64,000 nucleotides of DNA from Gongronella butleri (lineage: Eukaryota; Mucoromycota; Mucoromycetes; Mucorales; Cunninghamellaceae), in assembly GCA_025201375.1 (NCBI GenBank), contig JAIWZP010000039.1:124001-188000 (forward strand), in the 5' to 3' direction. Every line of letters begins with the position of its first letter. The stretch's first letter is position 1. The notes below the pieces were generated by a model. It was given only the letters and a program-made list of their open reading frames with translations, was not told the DNA's origin and did no database searches. Both the position numbers and the translations under genes were made by a program. Positions 21,759-32,267 of this stretch are shown here, piece after piece.

Positions 21759-21915
21759 TTTTTTTACCTTGCACCATGAGCGTGTCAAAGAAATTGAGGC
21801 CAATAGCCTTAACTTGGACTTGCACCATATCCTTGCCAAGCTCTGGAACGGGTGTTTCTTCAATGGTGAGCTCCTCGGGGCCCTTTAACCAGCGGTGCAC
21901 AACATAGGCCTTCAT
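20588..21915 (-). CDS. Zinc-independent quinone oxidoreductase (MDR superfamily)
   Basis: Four exons: 21915-21768, 21664-21157, 21009-20884 and 20789-20588, in phase, 327 residues, a typical length. The N-terminal GroES-like half contains GLNFFDTLMVQGKY and PGGELAGVV, PGDRV. The Rossmann half carries the nucleotide-binding HAAAGGVGIAAVQIAKA at about residue 145, then GADHVVNY and GADVVYDPVGG-like VYDPVGL. No catalytic or structural zinc Cys/His set is visible, so this is the QOR/zeta-crystallin branch rather than alcohol dehydrogenase. NADPH-linked reduction of quinones or enones in the cytosol is the expected activity. Intron 1 has a long T tract before the donor. Confidence 0.93.
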
Positions 21916-22213
21916 AATAAAGTGAAAAAATAGAGAGTGGAAGGGGTAAAAACGTAAAAAAGAGCAAAAAATAGCCAAGCCGAAATGCGCGCTTTTTATC
22001 CCGCTGCCTTTGTGGGAATTTGGATGACACAGCGGGGTAATTCGATCTCCGCTGTGAACCGTAGTAGTCCATTTTTTCTGCACTTGGCCATCAAATCGCC
22101 TTTAATACATGACAAAGACGCTTCATCGCATCAATGGGCAAGCCATTGATGGCTCAAAGTGGCTCCATGGCATGGCAAATGTTGTGTATCGTGTTCTCCC
22201 ATTTATTTTCTTT
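21916..22213. other. Gap between quinone oxidoreductase and PDI-like gene
   Basis: Quinone oxidoreductase upstream region and PDI-like 3' flank. No further element recognised. Confidence 0.5.
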
Positions 22214-22572
22214 CTAATCCTGATGAGTTGTGGGGAGAAGGTAAGGGCGGCCCTTGCGCGAGCGGTAAAAGACGCGATAGCCAACATAGCCGGTGACAGT
22301 AACCAAGAACATGACCATCAAACGTGGCGATTGAGCCGATTGGTATCCATTTCGCAGCTGCTGGGTGAGTTGAGCATGGTACGACTGCGTCGATTTGCCT
22401 GTGATTGTCGAATCGAGCGATGCGTCCACAGTCTTCCATAGCGCATCGGGGTCAGACAGCGACAGGGGCTTGCCCTGCACGTCGTGCGTGAGGAATTGCT
22501 TATTCTGCAATTGTAAAAAAAAAAAAAAAAAAAAGTGCCGGGGCATGTGTGAGTTGTGACGCGTCGCGCGCG

Positions 22573-22609
<37 letters not shown>

Positions 22610-24635
22610 TACCAATCCGTCAATGAGGACAATGGCTGGGAAGCCCTTTTTGATGTCATACGTCCTTGAAATGTAATCACCATAGAGGTCGGCATCGGCG
22701 TGGGCAAAAACGAGGCGTTCGGCGTGAGCCTTTGATTTGGCGTCGGCATCATAGCGTTCCGTGGCGAGTTTGCGGAAAAGCGCGTCAGTGGCGGTGTCAT
22801 CTTTCTTGTACGTAGCAAGCATGACGACGCGCTCGCCCTGCAAGAGGCCGGGGGCGTTCAATGGCGACACGTTGGCAACAAGAGGGTATCGTTCATTGTC
22901 AATGAAGCTGGCCAGCGTCTCACCATCGGCACGGGTCTTTAAAAAGATGCTGAAGTATGGGTACGATCGTCCGTTCTTGATGATCAGCGCACGCGGTACG
23001 TCCTTGCGCTCAAACCCGTAGCGCTTCATCAGGTCATCGTCCGTCGAGCTGTAAAACGACACATCCGGTGAAAATCGTGCTGACAAATCCTCGAGAACCG
23101 ACTATTATAACAAAATGAAAGGAAGTTCGCACGTGAGCCACGCTTATTTTCTAGTTGATGTGCCCTGGGGAAAATAGTCGTCGCAATTCCTATTTTTTTA
23201 AAAAAAAAAAAAAAAAAATGGCCAACTTACGCGGAAATCATCCGACTCGTCCTTGTGCAAAAAGAGAAGCGACACGCCAGCCGGATCCATCTCCCTGTCA
23301 AATGCGACCAAATCGACATTCTTGACCGTGCCCCTAAAAAAAAGCCAAAAATGAGCAAAACGTTTTTTTTTACTCCATTAAAATGGCAGCACTGCTTACT
23401 TGGACGCTGATGTGGCAAAGTCCAACAGCGAGCCCAGGTCGCGGCTACCCGCATGGACCCGTGTCTTGCCATTGGAGTACATGATCAGCGTGGGGAAGCC
23501 GCGAATGCCCTGCGTTTTGCACACATCTATACCACAAGAAAGGAAAAAAAGTCAATTGACGCGTCTTGTTCTCCTTTAAGGGACCATTGTCCTCCTTTTG
23601 AGGGGCCATAGGGCTCCTACAAGGTCTCGTTGCCATGGATTTTTCTCATTTTCTTGCATTTTTTTCGTTTTACCCCGATGAACATCGCAATTGACTTCTG
23701 CAATGTTGACTTTTCCCTTGAGCTGTCTAGCCAATTCCTCCCATGTAGGCGCGAGGCGCTTGCAGTGGGGGCACCACGGCGCGTAAAATTTGATAAAATA
23801 GGCGGTGCCGTCGGTGATGATAGTATCGAGCGCAGGGCCGTCCAAATCCACGGATTTGCCGTCCGGATTGACCTTTGCAGCAGGCAGCTCGACGGGGATG
23901 TCGTTATTGGCAGCGGATGGCGCGTCGGCAGGGTCGTTTTCACTGTCAATGGCGGCATGCGGCGCGTCGTCGGCGGCTGGTGCGGCAACGGGGACTTGTT
24001 TGTCGTCAATGGCCTTGGGTTCGGCGTCGTCAGCAGCTGGAGATGGATCTTCATCACCAGGGAGCGCATCATCGGCCACAACTGGAGCGGGGGGCAAGAT
24101 ACTATTGTCATTTTGCTCATTGACGTGACCCTTGTTCTTGAGGGCGAAATTCGCGTCTTCCAAGATAATGCGGCCGTGATTGTCAATGATAAATTTGTTG
24201 AGATTCTCTAGAGAGCGCTGCGACTCGGCTGGGAAAGGCGCAATGACTTGTCCGCCGCGATACAAGCGAATGGTGGGGAAATAAGGGATCTTTTGCTCGT
24301 GACACAGGTCGCCTCGCTCAATGCAATTCACGCTCGCAAAATGCACATTGTGAGTCTGCGCCATTGCCTCGTTCTCCTCTGTGAGCTGCTTCCACGTCGG
24401 CGCAAATCGTTGACAATGCCCGCAGAAAGGCGAAAAGAACTCGATCAGCCTAGAAACAATACAAAAACGAGGTGAATAGCGAGAAACAAGGGATAAAAAA
24501 AAAAGGCCCAGGTGCTTACCAGATGCCGCTGCCCTTTGCAATTTCATCAAATTTTGGCTTGTCAAGCTCCACATTCCCCGCTTGAATCAAAGGAACGCAT
24601 AGCGCGGCAAGTGCCAGCAACGGTCGTAACAACAT
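22214..24635 (-). CDS. Membrane-anchored protein disulfide isomerase-like (TMX3-like)
   Basis: Six exons: 24635-24520, 24449-23674, 23526-23400, 23333-23231, 23101-22613 and 22504-22214, all in phase, 633 residues. A signal peptide is clear (MLLRPLLALAALCVPLIQA). Thioredoxin domain 1 has CGHC (Cys48, Cys51) and the cis-Pro block YFPTIRLY. A ~110-residue Asp/Ala/Pro-rich linker follows. Domain 2 has CPHC (Cys265, Cys268) and FPTLIMY. Two further thioredoxin-like regions without CxxC follow, and near the C-terminus a membrane segment (LMVMFLVTVTGYVGYRVFY) with a short basic tail. It lacks KDEL, so retention would rely on the anchor. Expected role: oxidation or isomerisation of disulfides in the ER lumen. 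Confidence 0.92.
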
Positions 24636-24813
24636 AAAGAAAGAAAGATGGAAAGCAAAGAGAGAGAAAGAGAAACAAAGAAAAAAGAATTGGGCATTGA
24701 TAAAGATGGGAAGAGTTGCCTTTTTGGGCCGAGTCGTCCTGACCCCTTTTATGCATCATGCCACTCTTCATTTTTCCCCGTGATTTTTTTTTTTTTGGAT
24801 TTTTATTGCTTTT

Positions 24814-26451
24814 TTAGCATGGCTCGTTGGACCAAATCTTGACCCAGTCAATGGCAAAGGCGCGCTTGTTGCCTGCACCCCATGTAGGAAGCCATTGGCT
24901 GCGCTTGTCCCAGAATTGATTCGGCGGGCGACCGTCCACGTTGGACCAAGGCTTTTTCGCGTCGTCTGGCCAGTAAGCGGATGCGCCGCCCACAGCCAAA
25001 TTGATGATCAAGTAGAATTCCTCGTCAAAAGGCGCGCCAATGGACCCGCCCTCCCATGGATTCATGGACCAACGCGGAAACTTGCCACGCTCCCAAAAGC
25101 TGCGATCAAAGTCCACTTGAAGAATCGTCTCATTGTCCACGGATGTCCGCAGCCCCTCCTCGTTCCATTCCAGTCCTAACTCGATTTTTTTTTTCTCGTG
25201 AGCGAAAAAAAAAAAAAACCAAGATCCAATTGCTCATTTTTGTTTACCAAAAGTATGAAAATCGTCGGCAAACGAGCCATTGAGTGCTTGCACCTGCGCC
25301 GTTGTCTTGTTGTATGAGTTCAATTCAAAGCTTGGCCCCCAGTGCAGTGTCGAGCTGACTTGCGTGTTGTCTCCGTAGCGGTACGTGCCCTTGGCATTGC
25401 CCCTTGATTCCATCTTGGCCCAAGAAAAAAAAAAGCAAGGAATCAGTGCTGCCCCCTTGGTTCCCCTGTTTCTTTTTTTTTTTTTTTGTTCCCCTACAAT
25501 GTCAATCTCGCCACTGGCGGGCCATCCACCATAGGCGGCGTGCTTGGGCATCATCCAAATGGCAGGCCATAGCCAATCGCCTTGTGGCAGCCGAGCGCGC
25601 ACTTGCACCTTGCCATACCGGATGGACACCGATTGTAGCGTGCGAATGCTTGCCGACTGGATTGGATTGATGTAATTATAGTCGCCACGCATCCCAGACA
25701 CACGCTCGCATCCTAAAAATTACAAGTGAGTCGCCTTTTTCATGCCAAAAAAAAAAAATCGCGTTTTCTTGCCATAATTGGAGTTGTCTAAGAAAAAAAT
25801 GAAAAAAAGACGCGATTAGCAACCGCGGAAGCCCTTCATGGATGTGTCTAGCTTGCTTTACCTGTACAGTGCACGGATGGATCCTCGGACCAAAGGCTCA
25901 AGACGCCACCATTCATCATGGCATCCTCTCCCATCAATTCACTTGTCAACGTCGGCTTGAGATATAAAATTCCATCCTTGACAAAGCTGTTGGTGCGATT
26001 GTTGGTATACCTAGACAAGCAAGGAAAGAAAGACCACCGACAAAAACATGAAAAAATCCAGGCCCTGACTTAAAAATGATGACATCTTGCGCCCGTTACC
26101 ATTGAAATTCCCAATTGCCACCTACAAAAAAAAAAAAAAAAAAGGATTAGCTCATCGTCGCATCGTTTAAACTCTCCTGGTCTTACCACCGCTCATCGTG
26201 ATCTCGTGCTAATTTGATAATAACAAAAAAAAAAAAAAAAAAGGCAAGAAATCAGGCAAAATCAGCTTATTTACGCGTTTATCTTCTTGTCGTACCTGCC
26301 AATTCTTGACATCTAGGCGATGAAAATGATCCTCGAACACCAGACATTGCTCCTGCTTGAATTGGCGCGTGACATTGGTCTCTGGATTGAATTGGAAGGC
26401 AACACCATAGCCGATGCAATAGACACTGGAGACAAATAAATAGAATCTCAT
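24814..26451 (-). CDS. Glycoside hydrolase family 16 beta-glucanase-like, secreted
   Basis: Eight exons: 26451-26296, 26208-26187, 26121-26100, 26010-25862, 25787-25773, 25712-25498, 25413-25248 and 25175-24814, in phase, 368 residues. Exons 2, 3 and 5 are only 22, 22 and 15 bases; the intron after exon 5 uses a GC donor. Signal peptide at residues 1-18. Family marks: HEITMSGG, NWEFQWYTNNRTNS, YGCERVSG, VQVRARLPQGDWLWPAIWM and the catalytic block GEIDIMES with Glu190, Asp192 and Glu195 (ExDxxE); this motif is reconstituted only by splicing. Several NxT/S sites. Probably acts on beta-1,3- or beta-1,3/1,4-glucan outside the cell or at the wall. The PDI-like gene lies just downstream on the same strand. 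Confidence 0.92.
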
Positions 26452-26843
26452 TTTTTGGAGGTGGAACGAGAAGAAAGGCAGAGAAATGATCTTGTGCCTG
26501 CTCACCAACGCCAATTTGTCTGCGCGCAGCATCAAGGGGTGCTTTTGGGGCGGCGCTTGCCGCGTGGGCACTTTTTTTTTTTTGTCCGCCGCATTGCGAA
26601 TCAGGATGTCGGAAATTTGATCCAGGCTGTTTCTTTCCCTTTTTTTTTTTTTTACTTCTTTTCACCCCTCTTTTTGTTGCTGGCCGCTAACACACACACA
26701 GCACAGCCCCTCACTCCCCTCTTTGACAGTCGACTGACGGCAACGTGTGCGTCTCGTCCCCTTTTTCGCTGTAGCTGTGGCCCCCCTCCGTCTCCCCCCT
26801 TTTTTATCTTTTCTGACACGTCTCCTCCCTGGTTTGCTTTTTG
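26452..26843. other. Divergent promoter region
   Basis: Lies between the GH16 gene (minus) and an unrecognised plus-strand gene. The plus side is rich in CT and T runs toward the ATG at 26844. No defined element recognised. Confidence 0.5.
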
Positions 26844-27362
26844 ATGGCGCAAGGACGCCGCAAAAAGTCTCAATTGTCCAAGGATAAGTTTATTGATCTT
26901 GCGCAGGCGGCCCTGGAAGAGGCTGACCTTGAGGAGGATCGACGCAGTGTGCTGGGCGATGTTGTCGAGGCATTGATCAACACGACAGGCGCGCCGCTCG
27001 TTGCCGAGGTGATTTCGCAGCAATTGACGAGCCAAGACGTGATTGAGAAGTCTGCCGAACAGCATTACACGAACCAGCGGCAGACACGCTCACGCTCTCT
27101 TAGCGCCGCATCATCTCTAGCCGACCTCAGCTCTGATGACGACGAAATTGGCATCATTGACCCCTACAAAGAGCATGACGATTCGCCTGTCACGCTGCCG
27201 CCGGCCATGGCGAGCCCCTGGTATTCGTCACCTTACGTTTTGGCCGAATATCTGTGGCGCGTCTTTCGCTGCCTCCTGCTTGCAAGCATTGTTGCCCTCA
27301 TCTATCAATTTTTTCTGCATCATCCCCACTATTTTACCTTTCTACTCGCTCCCAAAGCCTGA
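26844..27362 (+). CDS. Unrecognised single-pass (tail-anchored?) protein
   Basis: Single exon, 172 residues, ATG preceded by a pyrimidine-rich leader. I do not recognise the family. Residues 1-80 are charged and predicted helical (SQLSKDKFIDLAQAALEEADLEED, given in two readable halves). Residues 80-110 are Ser-rich and acidic (SLADLSSDDDE). One hydrophobic segment near the C-terminus, FRCLLLASIVALIYQFFL, followed by ~18 residues. This arrangement suggests a tail-anchored membrane protein facing the cytosol. Its stop is 82 bases from the stop of the convergent membrane protein gene. Confidence 0.7.
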   Translation: MAQGRRKKSQLSKDKFIDLAQAALEEADLEEDRRSVLGDVVEALINTTGAPLVAEVISQQLTSQDVIEKSAEQHYTNQRQTRSRSLSAASSLADLSSDDDEIGIIDPYKEHDDSPVTLPPAMASPWYSSPYVLAEYLWRVFRCLLLASIVALIYQFFLHHPHYFTFLLAPKA

Positions 27363-27443
27363 TTACCCTGTTTTCCTCATTCCTTCTCTTTTATGTATTA
27401 TTTCTCAATTAAAATGGTATCAATTCGCCCCCCTTTTTTTATT

Positions 27444-28178
27444 TCAAAAGGCTTCAATGGATGTGGAAGACGCATTGGGCTCGCGCGATGGCTGTTCATT
27501 AAGTCGTCGCCGGCGCTGACGCAGGTACGACGCAATTTGCTCGGGATCTTGGTCATCGCCCTCCCAATTCTCGGGCAAGTCGTCGTAAAACGAGATTGGC
27601 CGGCTGCGGCTACCTTGGTCCATTGAAAACCGGTAAAAAGAAGATGTTGGCGAGTCCAAAGAAGGCCGGCCCCAATAAGACGACGCGTCGTCGTCGTAGT
27701 CGTCGTCTTTGCCGTCGCCCTTGTCGTTTTCACGATCGTACATTGTGTCAAACGAGGTATCCAATGGCTTGTCATCCGCTGTTTTGCCCCACGTTGCGTT
27801 CAAAAGAGCCGAGCTCATGGCCTCGAGCGCGAATCCACCACAACCGCCAATGATCACACCGCACATGCCTGCAGCCAGGCAGTACACGAGCACAGGGTAC
27901 ATGAGCGATGTCGCCTCCATGGCCATTAAAACGGGCGCCATCACGAGCCGCTGCCATAACCACGCCGTCGTCCAAATCACGGGCAAGAATGGCAAGCGAC
28001 ACATCCACCACGTGAACAGCACCGTAGATTGCACGCATTGCAAACCCCACACCAGCCATGAAATATCCTCGGTCACCGCCACGCTGCCCTTGCCTTGCTG
28101 CGAGCCATACACCGCACCGCACAAAGTGCATAAAAAGAGTCCGTGTCGTACGAACCTTCGTGCGCCAAGGTTTGTCAT
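27444..28178 (-). CDS. Unrecognised multi-pass membrane protein with acidic tail
   Basis: Single exon, 244 residues. No family recognised. The N-terminus has a possible signal-anchor (FVRHGLFLCTLCGAVYG), then a Trp-rich hydrophobic pair (LVWGLQCVQSTVLFTWWMC, LPVIWTTAWLWQ) and a Gly-rich membrane segment (PVLVYCLAAGMCGVIIGGCGG). The C-terminal ~110 residues are hydrophilic with Asp runs (KDDDYDDD), Ser/Pro patches and a basic RQRRRRL. Two or three membrane spans seem likely, in the ER or a related compartment. Confidence 0.75.
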   Translation of the reverse strand: MTNLGARRFVRHGLFLCTLCGAVYGSQQGKGSVAVTEDISWLVWGLQCVQSTVLFTWWMCRLPFLPVIWTTAWLWQRLVMAPVLMAMEATSLMYPVLVYCLAAGMCGVIIGGCGGFALEAMSSALLNATWGKTADDKPLDTSFDTMYDRENDKGDGKDDDYDDDASSYWGRPSLDSPTSSFYRFSMDQGSRSRPISFYDDLPENWEGDDQDPEQIASYLRQRRRRLNEQPSREPNASSTSIEAF

Positions 28179-28874
28179 GGAAATAAAAAAGAAAAGTTGG
28201 ACAGAGGAAAGAAAGAACGGAAGGGGGGAATATGGAGCAACGAAGCAAAAAAAGAAAAAAAAAAAAAAAAAAAGCGAAAAATAAAGAAAAAGAGAAATTG
28301 GGCCGGGCCCTCCAACTTAAAGCACAATGAAATAAGATCACTATTGTTGGCACGTGAAAAAAAACGAACCAAGGTTGAAAGTCAGCTGGTTCATGCATGC
28401 GCTTATTCGACGCGTGGTGTCAGACCCCTTTTTCCGGTGCTTTTCAGGAACCGATGCGTTTTCTTTTGCCTTGATTATAGTTCTTGATCCAGAGACCACG
28501 CGTGATAGTCAGAGGCTCAATGCAACATCATCGTTATGCATTTGGAGTCTCTCTCCCTCTAGTTTTTAAAAAATGGAAAATGTCGAATTTGAGAGCTGAA
28601 TAAGCACTCATTTTTAGAATGCAAAAGTGGGTTTGGGGGATACGCGCAGCTGGGTCGTGCGGGGTACGCTTATTGAGTGTGTCAGATGTTTGCCGAGGAA
28701 ATGGCGGACAAGGGCTATTTTTTACTGTATTTTGGCCGTCTTTCAATCGATTCATCACTCGTAGGGTAACATACTTGTTCAATCCATGAACCCAAGTCTT
28801 CTCGTTCGAAAGAGCTCTCTCCTGAGGCCCTGGGGCCACTAAGTGGCGCGCAATGACGATTTCCAATGGCAGAA

Positions 28875-29175
28875 AAGAGCCCAAATTGCATAAATTTGGC
28901 ATTGGCTTAGGCAACAGCGCGTCTTGTTCGGTTTTCCTCGGCACGTTTCGCGTCTCTGACAATGACTTTCGTCTGGCGTTAATTTGAAGTCTCGAACGCG
29001 TGGCCGCGTTGAGAAACGGCACGTTTCATCCAAATTGCAAAAATTTGGCAACAATTCGGCAAGAACGCGTTGGTCACTTGTTTCCTCGGTACATTTGGCG
29101 TCCATGACTTTACTTCGCATGTGGTACGAATTTGGGCTCTCTGGCGCACGTCTTCGTCATGAAATCGCGCGTCAG
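28875..29175 (+). repeat. Two tandem copies of repeat A (period ~151)
   Basis: CAAATTGCATAAATTTGG at 28882 and CAAATTGCAAAAATTTGG at 29033 each head a unit containing TTTCCTCGG.AC.TTT.GCGTC. A third copy lies inverted at about 3945-4070 with GACGCGAAATGTGCCGAGG. Confidence 0.8.
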
Positions 29176-29872
29176 AAATAACGATTATACAAAATGGGTG
29201 ACTTTCCGAATTTCAGAATCATTCAAGCAACCCGGAAAGGGCATGCATGGGGTAAGCACGTTTGCGGCTGTTTGCGCAGGCTACCTGGGTATCCCTAACA
29301 GCATTGTAGAAAGCAATTTCTTGCATAGCTGCCTAAATTTGCATGTTTTTGCATTGCTGTAGTGGCTGATCGATCCGAATTGTCTCGGTTTTACTCGACA
29401 TGGTGGTCTGTCTGCTCGGCACTTGGGCTGATTTGATGGCAATCCTATCGTGCTTTGTAGTCGTGAGTAGCGAAGTTACCAAAACCCGGATTTCTCAACA
29501 TTTGTATCCAAATCCAGCAAATCAAACGCGAGCAAGCATGAACATGCTCGATCTTCGCTGTCGTGTGACATCCCTTGTTGTCGTTGTAAGCCTCGGAAAT
29601 GCGAAAATACATATTTTATGTCCGTACCAAAAAAAATGGGTGGTTTGCTCCGGAAAGCAAACAAACAGTCCTAGAATTTTATGTCATAGTCGATAGGGAA
29701 TCAGCTACTTAGCACAATGCATGCAGTCAAAATCATTTTGTTTGCGGATCTTCAGTCACGTGCAGGTGTGCAAAAGGGGAGTGGATGATTGGCGACGCGT
29801 AAATTGTTTCACAACGCATGGGTCTCCGCCCCTTTTTCTTTCTTTTTACTTTTTCGCACTTTATTTCCTCTC

Positions 29873-29880
29873 TATATATA
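29873..29880 (+). promoter_or_regulatory. TATA box upstream of F-box gene 1
   Basis: TATATATA 123 bases before the ATG, within a CT-rich stretch. Confidence 0.5.
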
Positions 29881-30002
29881 TTTCGCACTGCCCCCTCGCC
29901 CGAACGCGGTTTTTTAGCAATTTGTCACAAGTAGCAACTCTTGCTTTTGTGTCTCCCTGTTTTTTTTTCTTAACCTGTTCGTTTCTTTCTTCTCTTGTGT
30001 GA

Positions 30003-31928
30003 ATGGACGCGGATCAAAAACGTCAAAAAAGGGGCTCTCTTCCAACAGAGCTGTTTCAGGCCATTTTGAAGCTGTTACCGCGTAGCGAGCTGCTCCGCCT
30101 GCGTGTCACAAGCCGTGTGTGGCGCGATATGATCACGCCACTAGTTTTTGATCGCGTGCAAATTTGTATCTATCGCCCATTGGAGAACCGGCCGCATTTT
30201 TCTGACCAAGACGCGATGAAAGAATGGGATCAGCGCAAGATGGACGCGACATTGACCTACTTTGAGCGCATGTGGGGAGACGAGTCGCCGTCCGGGTCGA
30301 TTGTTGGGCCACATGTTCGCTCTGTTCGCGTGCAACATGGGAATGTTTATCGCACGGAGCATTTGGTTGCGGTTTTACGCCATTGTCCCAACGTGACTCG
30401 CTTGTCCTTACACAACACGTTGCTGCAACAGGACTACCAGCACCGTCGTGATGCGAATGGTGAACTTACGCGGCTGAGTGAGGTGCCCCTTCTAGTCTCA
30501 GCCCTCCATTTTGTGCCTTTACTCGAAAATTTGACGATCGAGGGCGAGCTTCGACCTTTGGTGCTGGAAGACTGCATCCTGCCGCATACTCCGTCGTTGC
30601 GGCATCTCCGAGTGAACAATCTGGTGCACGTCGACCACGTCAAGCACTCGGGCATAGGCACCACGTTTCAAATGCAAGGTGGCACCACGCTCAATCTCAA
30701 CCAACTCGCCCAGGTTTTGCACCACGCACCTGACATGGAGTCGCTGAGCTTTATGCTCCGCCCTGATCTGATGCTGCCCGCATCATTCATGCAAGCTTAC
30801 CTGTCGGCCAATCCTGCCCCTGGCACCCCCGATTTTGTGCAGCCTTGGCTGTCGCTGACATCTTTGTTCATGTGCCTCCCAGGATGGCCAGTCGCGCATG
30901 TGCCAGATCTTCTGTCGTACATCTGCTTGGTGGCGCCAAATTTGAAAACGCTGAAGATGGACCGGTTTAATAATCAGATGAATCGCGCGCAAGAGCACGC
31001 GCCACCTATCCCGGGACGCGATGGAATTGATCCCACGACCACGTTCTTGCCGGCGCTCACGTCGTTTGAATATCAGGGCAGCTTTGTCTCGGTGATTTTG
31101 GATGTTTTGCACATGTACACGGTGGGCCCGTCCGGCCGCACGTCCACCCTCGAGGAATTGAGGATCAAATCGCTCAATGACGGCACCAGCGTAGACCTGA
31201 TCAAGATTCTTGAGCAGTTCCCCGCGCTGCGCACGCTCCATGCGTGTTGTTTCAAGTATGGCGGCTGGTGGACGCCAAATGGAAATGACATCATCCCTCT
31301 GCCCGAACTTTTATCCAGACTGCCTCTGACACACCACGCGATGCGCACCTTGACTCTCGAAATTTTCCCGCTGAGACACGAGGCTCTCATTGCCATTTCG
31401 AAAATGTGCCCCAACTTGACATCTGTGTTTCTTCCTAGTGGATCACCAAAACCGCTTCCTTTGCCTGTTGCCGCACATCTGCCACTGGACGCATTTGTGG
31501 ATCCTGAAGGCGCGTCCGGCCCATCCAAAGTCAAATGGGTGCCACTCCCTTTTTCGCGTCATTTAAAGCATGCCAAGGTCCCTGCGACAGGAGCAGACGT
31601 GTTCATCTATCTTGCCACGCCGAAGATGCCGGATGACGATACTGCAGAGGATGTGGACGCACCACGCAACGTGTCGGATGTGCATGCTTGGTACGTGGAG
31701 CGAAACGGCTCGGAAGTTGTGGCCATTCACCCTCTCGGACGCGACGCGCCCTGGCTTGTCGCCAATTTGCGCCCCAGCCAAAATATTTGGCAAAAAAAAG
31801 ATGCCGACCTTGGCCCCATGGCAATCACCGCTCTCAATGCCGCAAGGCAGAGTGGCATCAACATTGCTTTTGCTCCATCGCAACTTGATTCCTTCCATCT
31901 TGGCGATTACCCTGCTTTGTTATCCTGA
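30003..31928 (+). CDS. F-box/LRR-like protein 1
   Basis: Single uninterrupted exon, 641 residues. The F-box is at residues ~13-50: LPTELFQAILKLLPRSELLRLRVTSRVWRDMITPLVF (two parts LPTELFQAILKLLP and SELLRLRVTSRVWRDMI). The rest consists of irregular leucine-rich segments (CPNVTRLSLHNTLL, LRHLRVNNL, CLVAPNLKTLKMDRF, LISRLPL-like LLSRLPLTHHAMRTLTLE, MCPNLTSVFLPSG). F-box proteins recruit substrates to SCF (Skp1-Cul1) ubiquitin ligases; the substrate here is unknown. It has a paralogue directly downstream on the same strand. Introns are absent although most neighbours have 3-10, and a genomic A tract follows the poly(A) signals. Confidence 0.88.
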   Translation: MDADQKRQKRGSLPTELFQAILKLLPRSELLRLRVTSRVWRDMITPLVFDRVQICIYRPLENRPHFSDQDAMKEWDQRKMDATLTYFERMWGDESPSGSIVGPHVRSVRVQHGNVYRTEHLVAVLRHCPNVTRLSLHNTLLQQDYQHRRDANGELTRLSEVPLLVSALHFVPLLENLTIEGELRPLVLEDCILPHTPSLRHLRVNNLVHVDHVKHSGIGTTFQMQGGTTLNLNQLAQVLHHAPDMESLSFMLRPDLMLPASFMQAYLSANPAPGTPDFVQPWLSLTSLFMCLPGWPVAHVPDLLSYICLVAPNLKTLKMDRFNNQMNRAQEHAPPIPGRDGIDPTTTFLPALTSFEYQGSFVSVILDVLHMYTVGPSGRTSTLEELRIKSLNDGTSVDLIKILEQFPALRTLHACCFKYGGWWTPNGNDIIPLPELLSRLPLTHHAMRTLTLEIFPLRHEALIAISKMCPNLTSVFLPSGSPKPLPLPVAAHLPLDAFVDPEGASGPSKVKWVPLPFSRHLKHAKVPATGADVFIYLATPKMPDDDTAEDVDAPRNVSDVHAWYVERNGSEVVAIHPLGRDAPWLVANLRPSQNIWQKKDADLGPMAITALNAARQSGINIAFAPSQLDSFHLGDYPALLS

Positions 31929-32267
31929 CCTAGAATAAATTGTATATATATGTAATAATAAAATAAGAATATTTGTGTCCGTGACAAAAAAAAAAAAAAA
32001 AAAGCCAAAGGGGAGCCCACGCTGCGCTCTCAAAATCCCAAAAAGTCCGTTCAACATTCATTTTCTGCCCCTTCCATTGCTTCCAGCCGCTCAAGAAGGA
32101 GGTCAGAGAGCGCTCGTGTAACCTGCAGAATCGATTCCACAAGGTCTCACTCAAGGGCGCAGCGGCCATTGCTTTGCCACGCGCGATGTATTATATTTTT
32201 AAACTCTTTTCCATTTCTTTTTTTTTTTTTTGATCCATTCCCTCTTTTTTTTTAATTGCATTTTCTA
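31929..32267. other. Spacer between the two F-box genes
   Basis: Holds two AATAAA signals (31934, 31957), an 18-base A tract (31986-32003), then a GC-richer segment and a T-rich run just before the second gene. Confidence 0.7.
31957..31962 (+). terminator. AATAAA poly(A) signal, F-box gene 1
   Basis: Second of two hexamers after the stop, 23 bases before a genomic run of 18 A. Confidence 0.6.

Larger units (their letters stand above)
28179..30002. other. Intergenic with diverged repeats; F-box 1 promoter at the end
   Basis: No supported gene. Contains two tandem diverged copies of the 150-bp repeat A (28875-29175) and other degenerate sequence up to 29,750. The last 180 bases are T/C-rich with a TATA run and lead into the first F-box gene. 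Confidence 0.65.
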
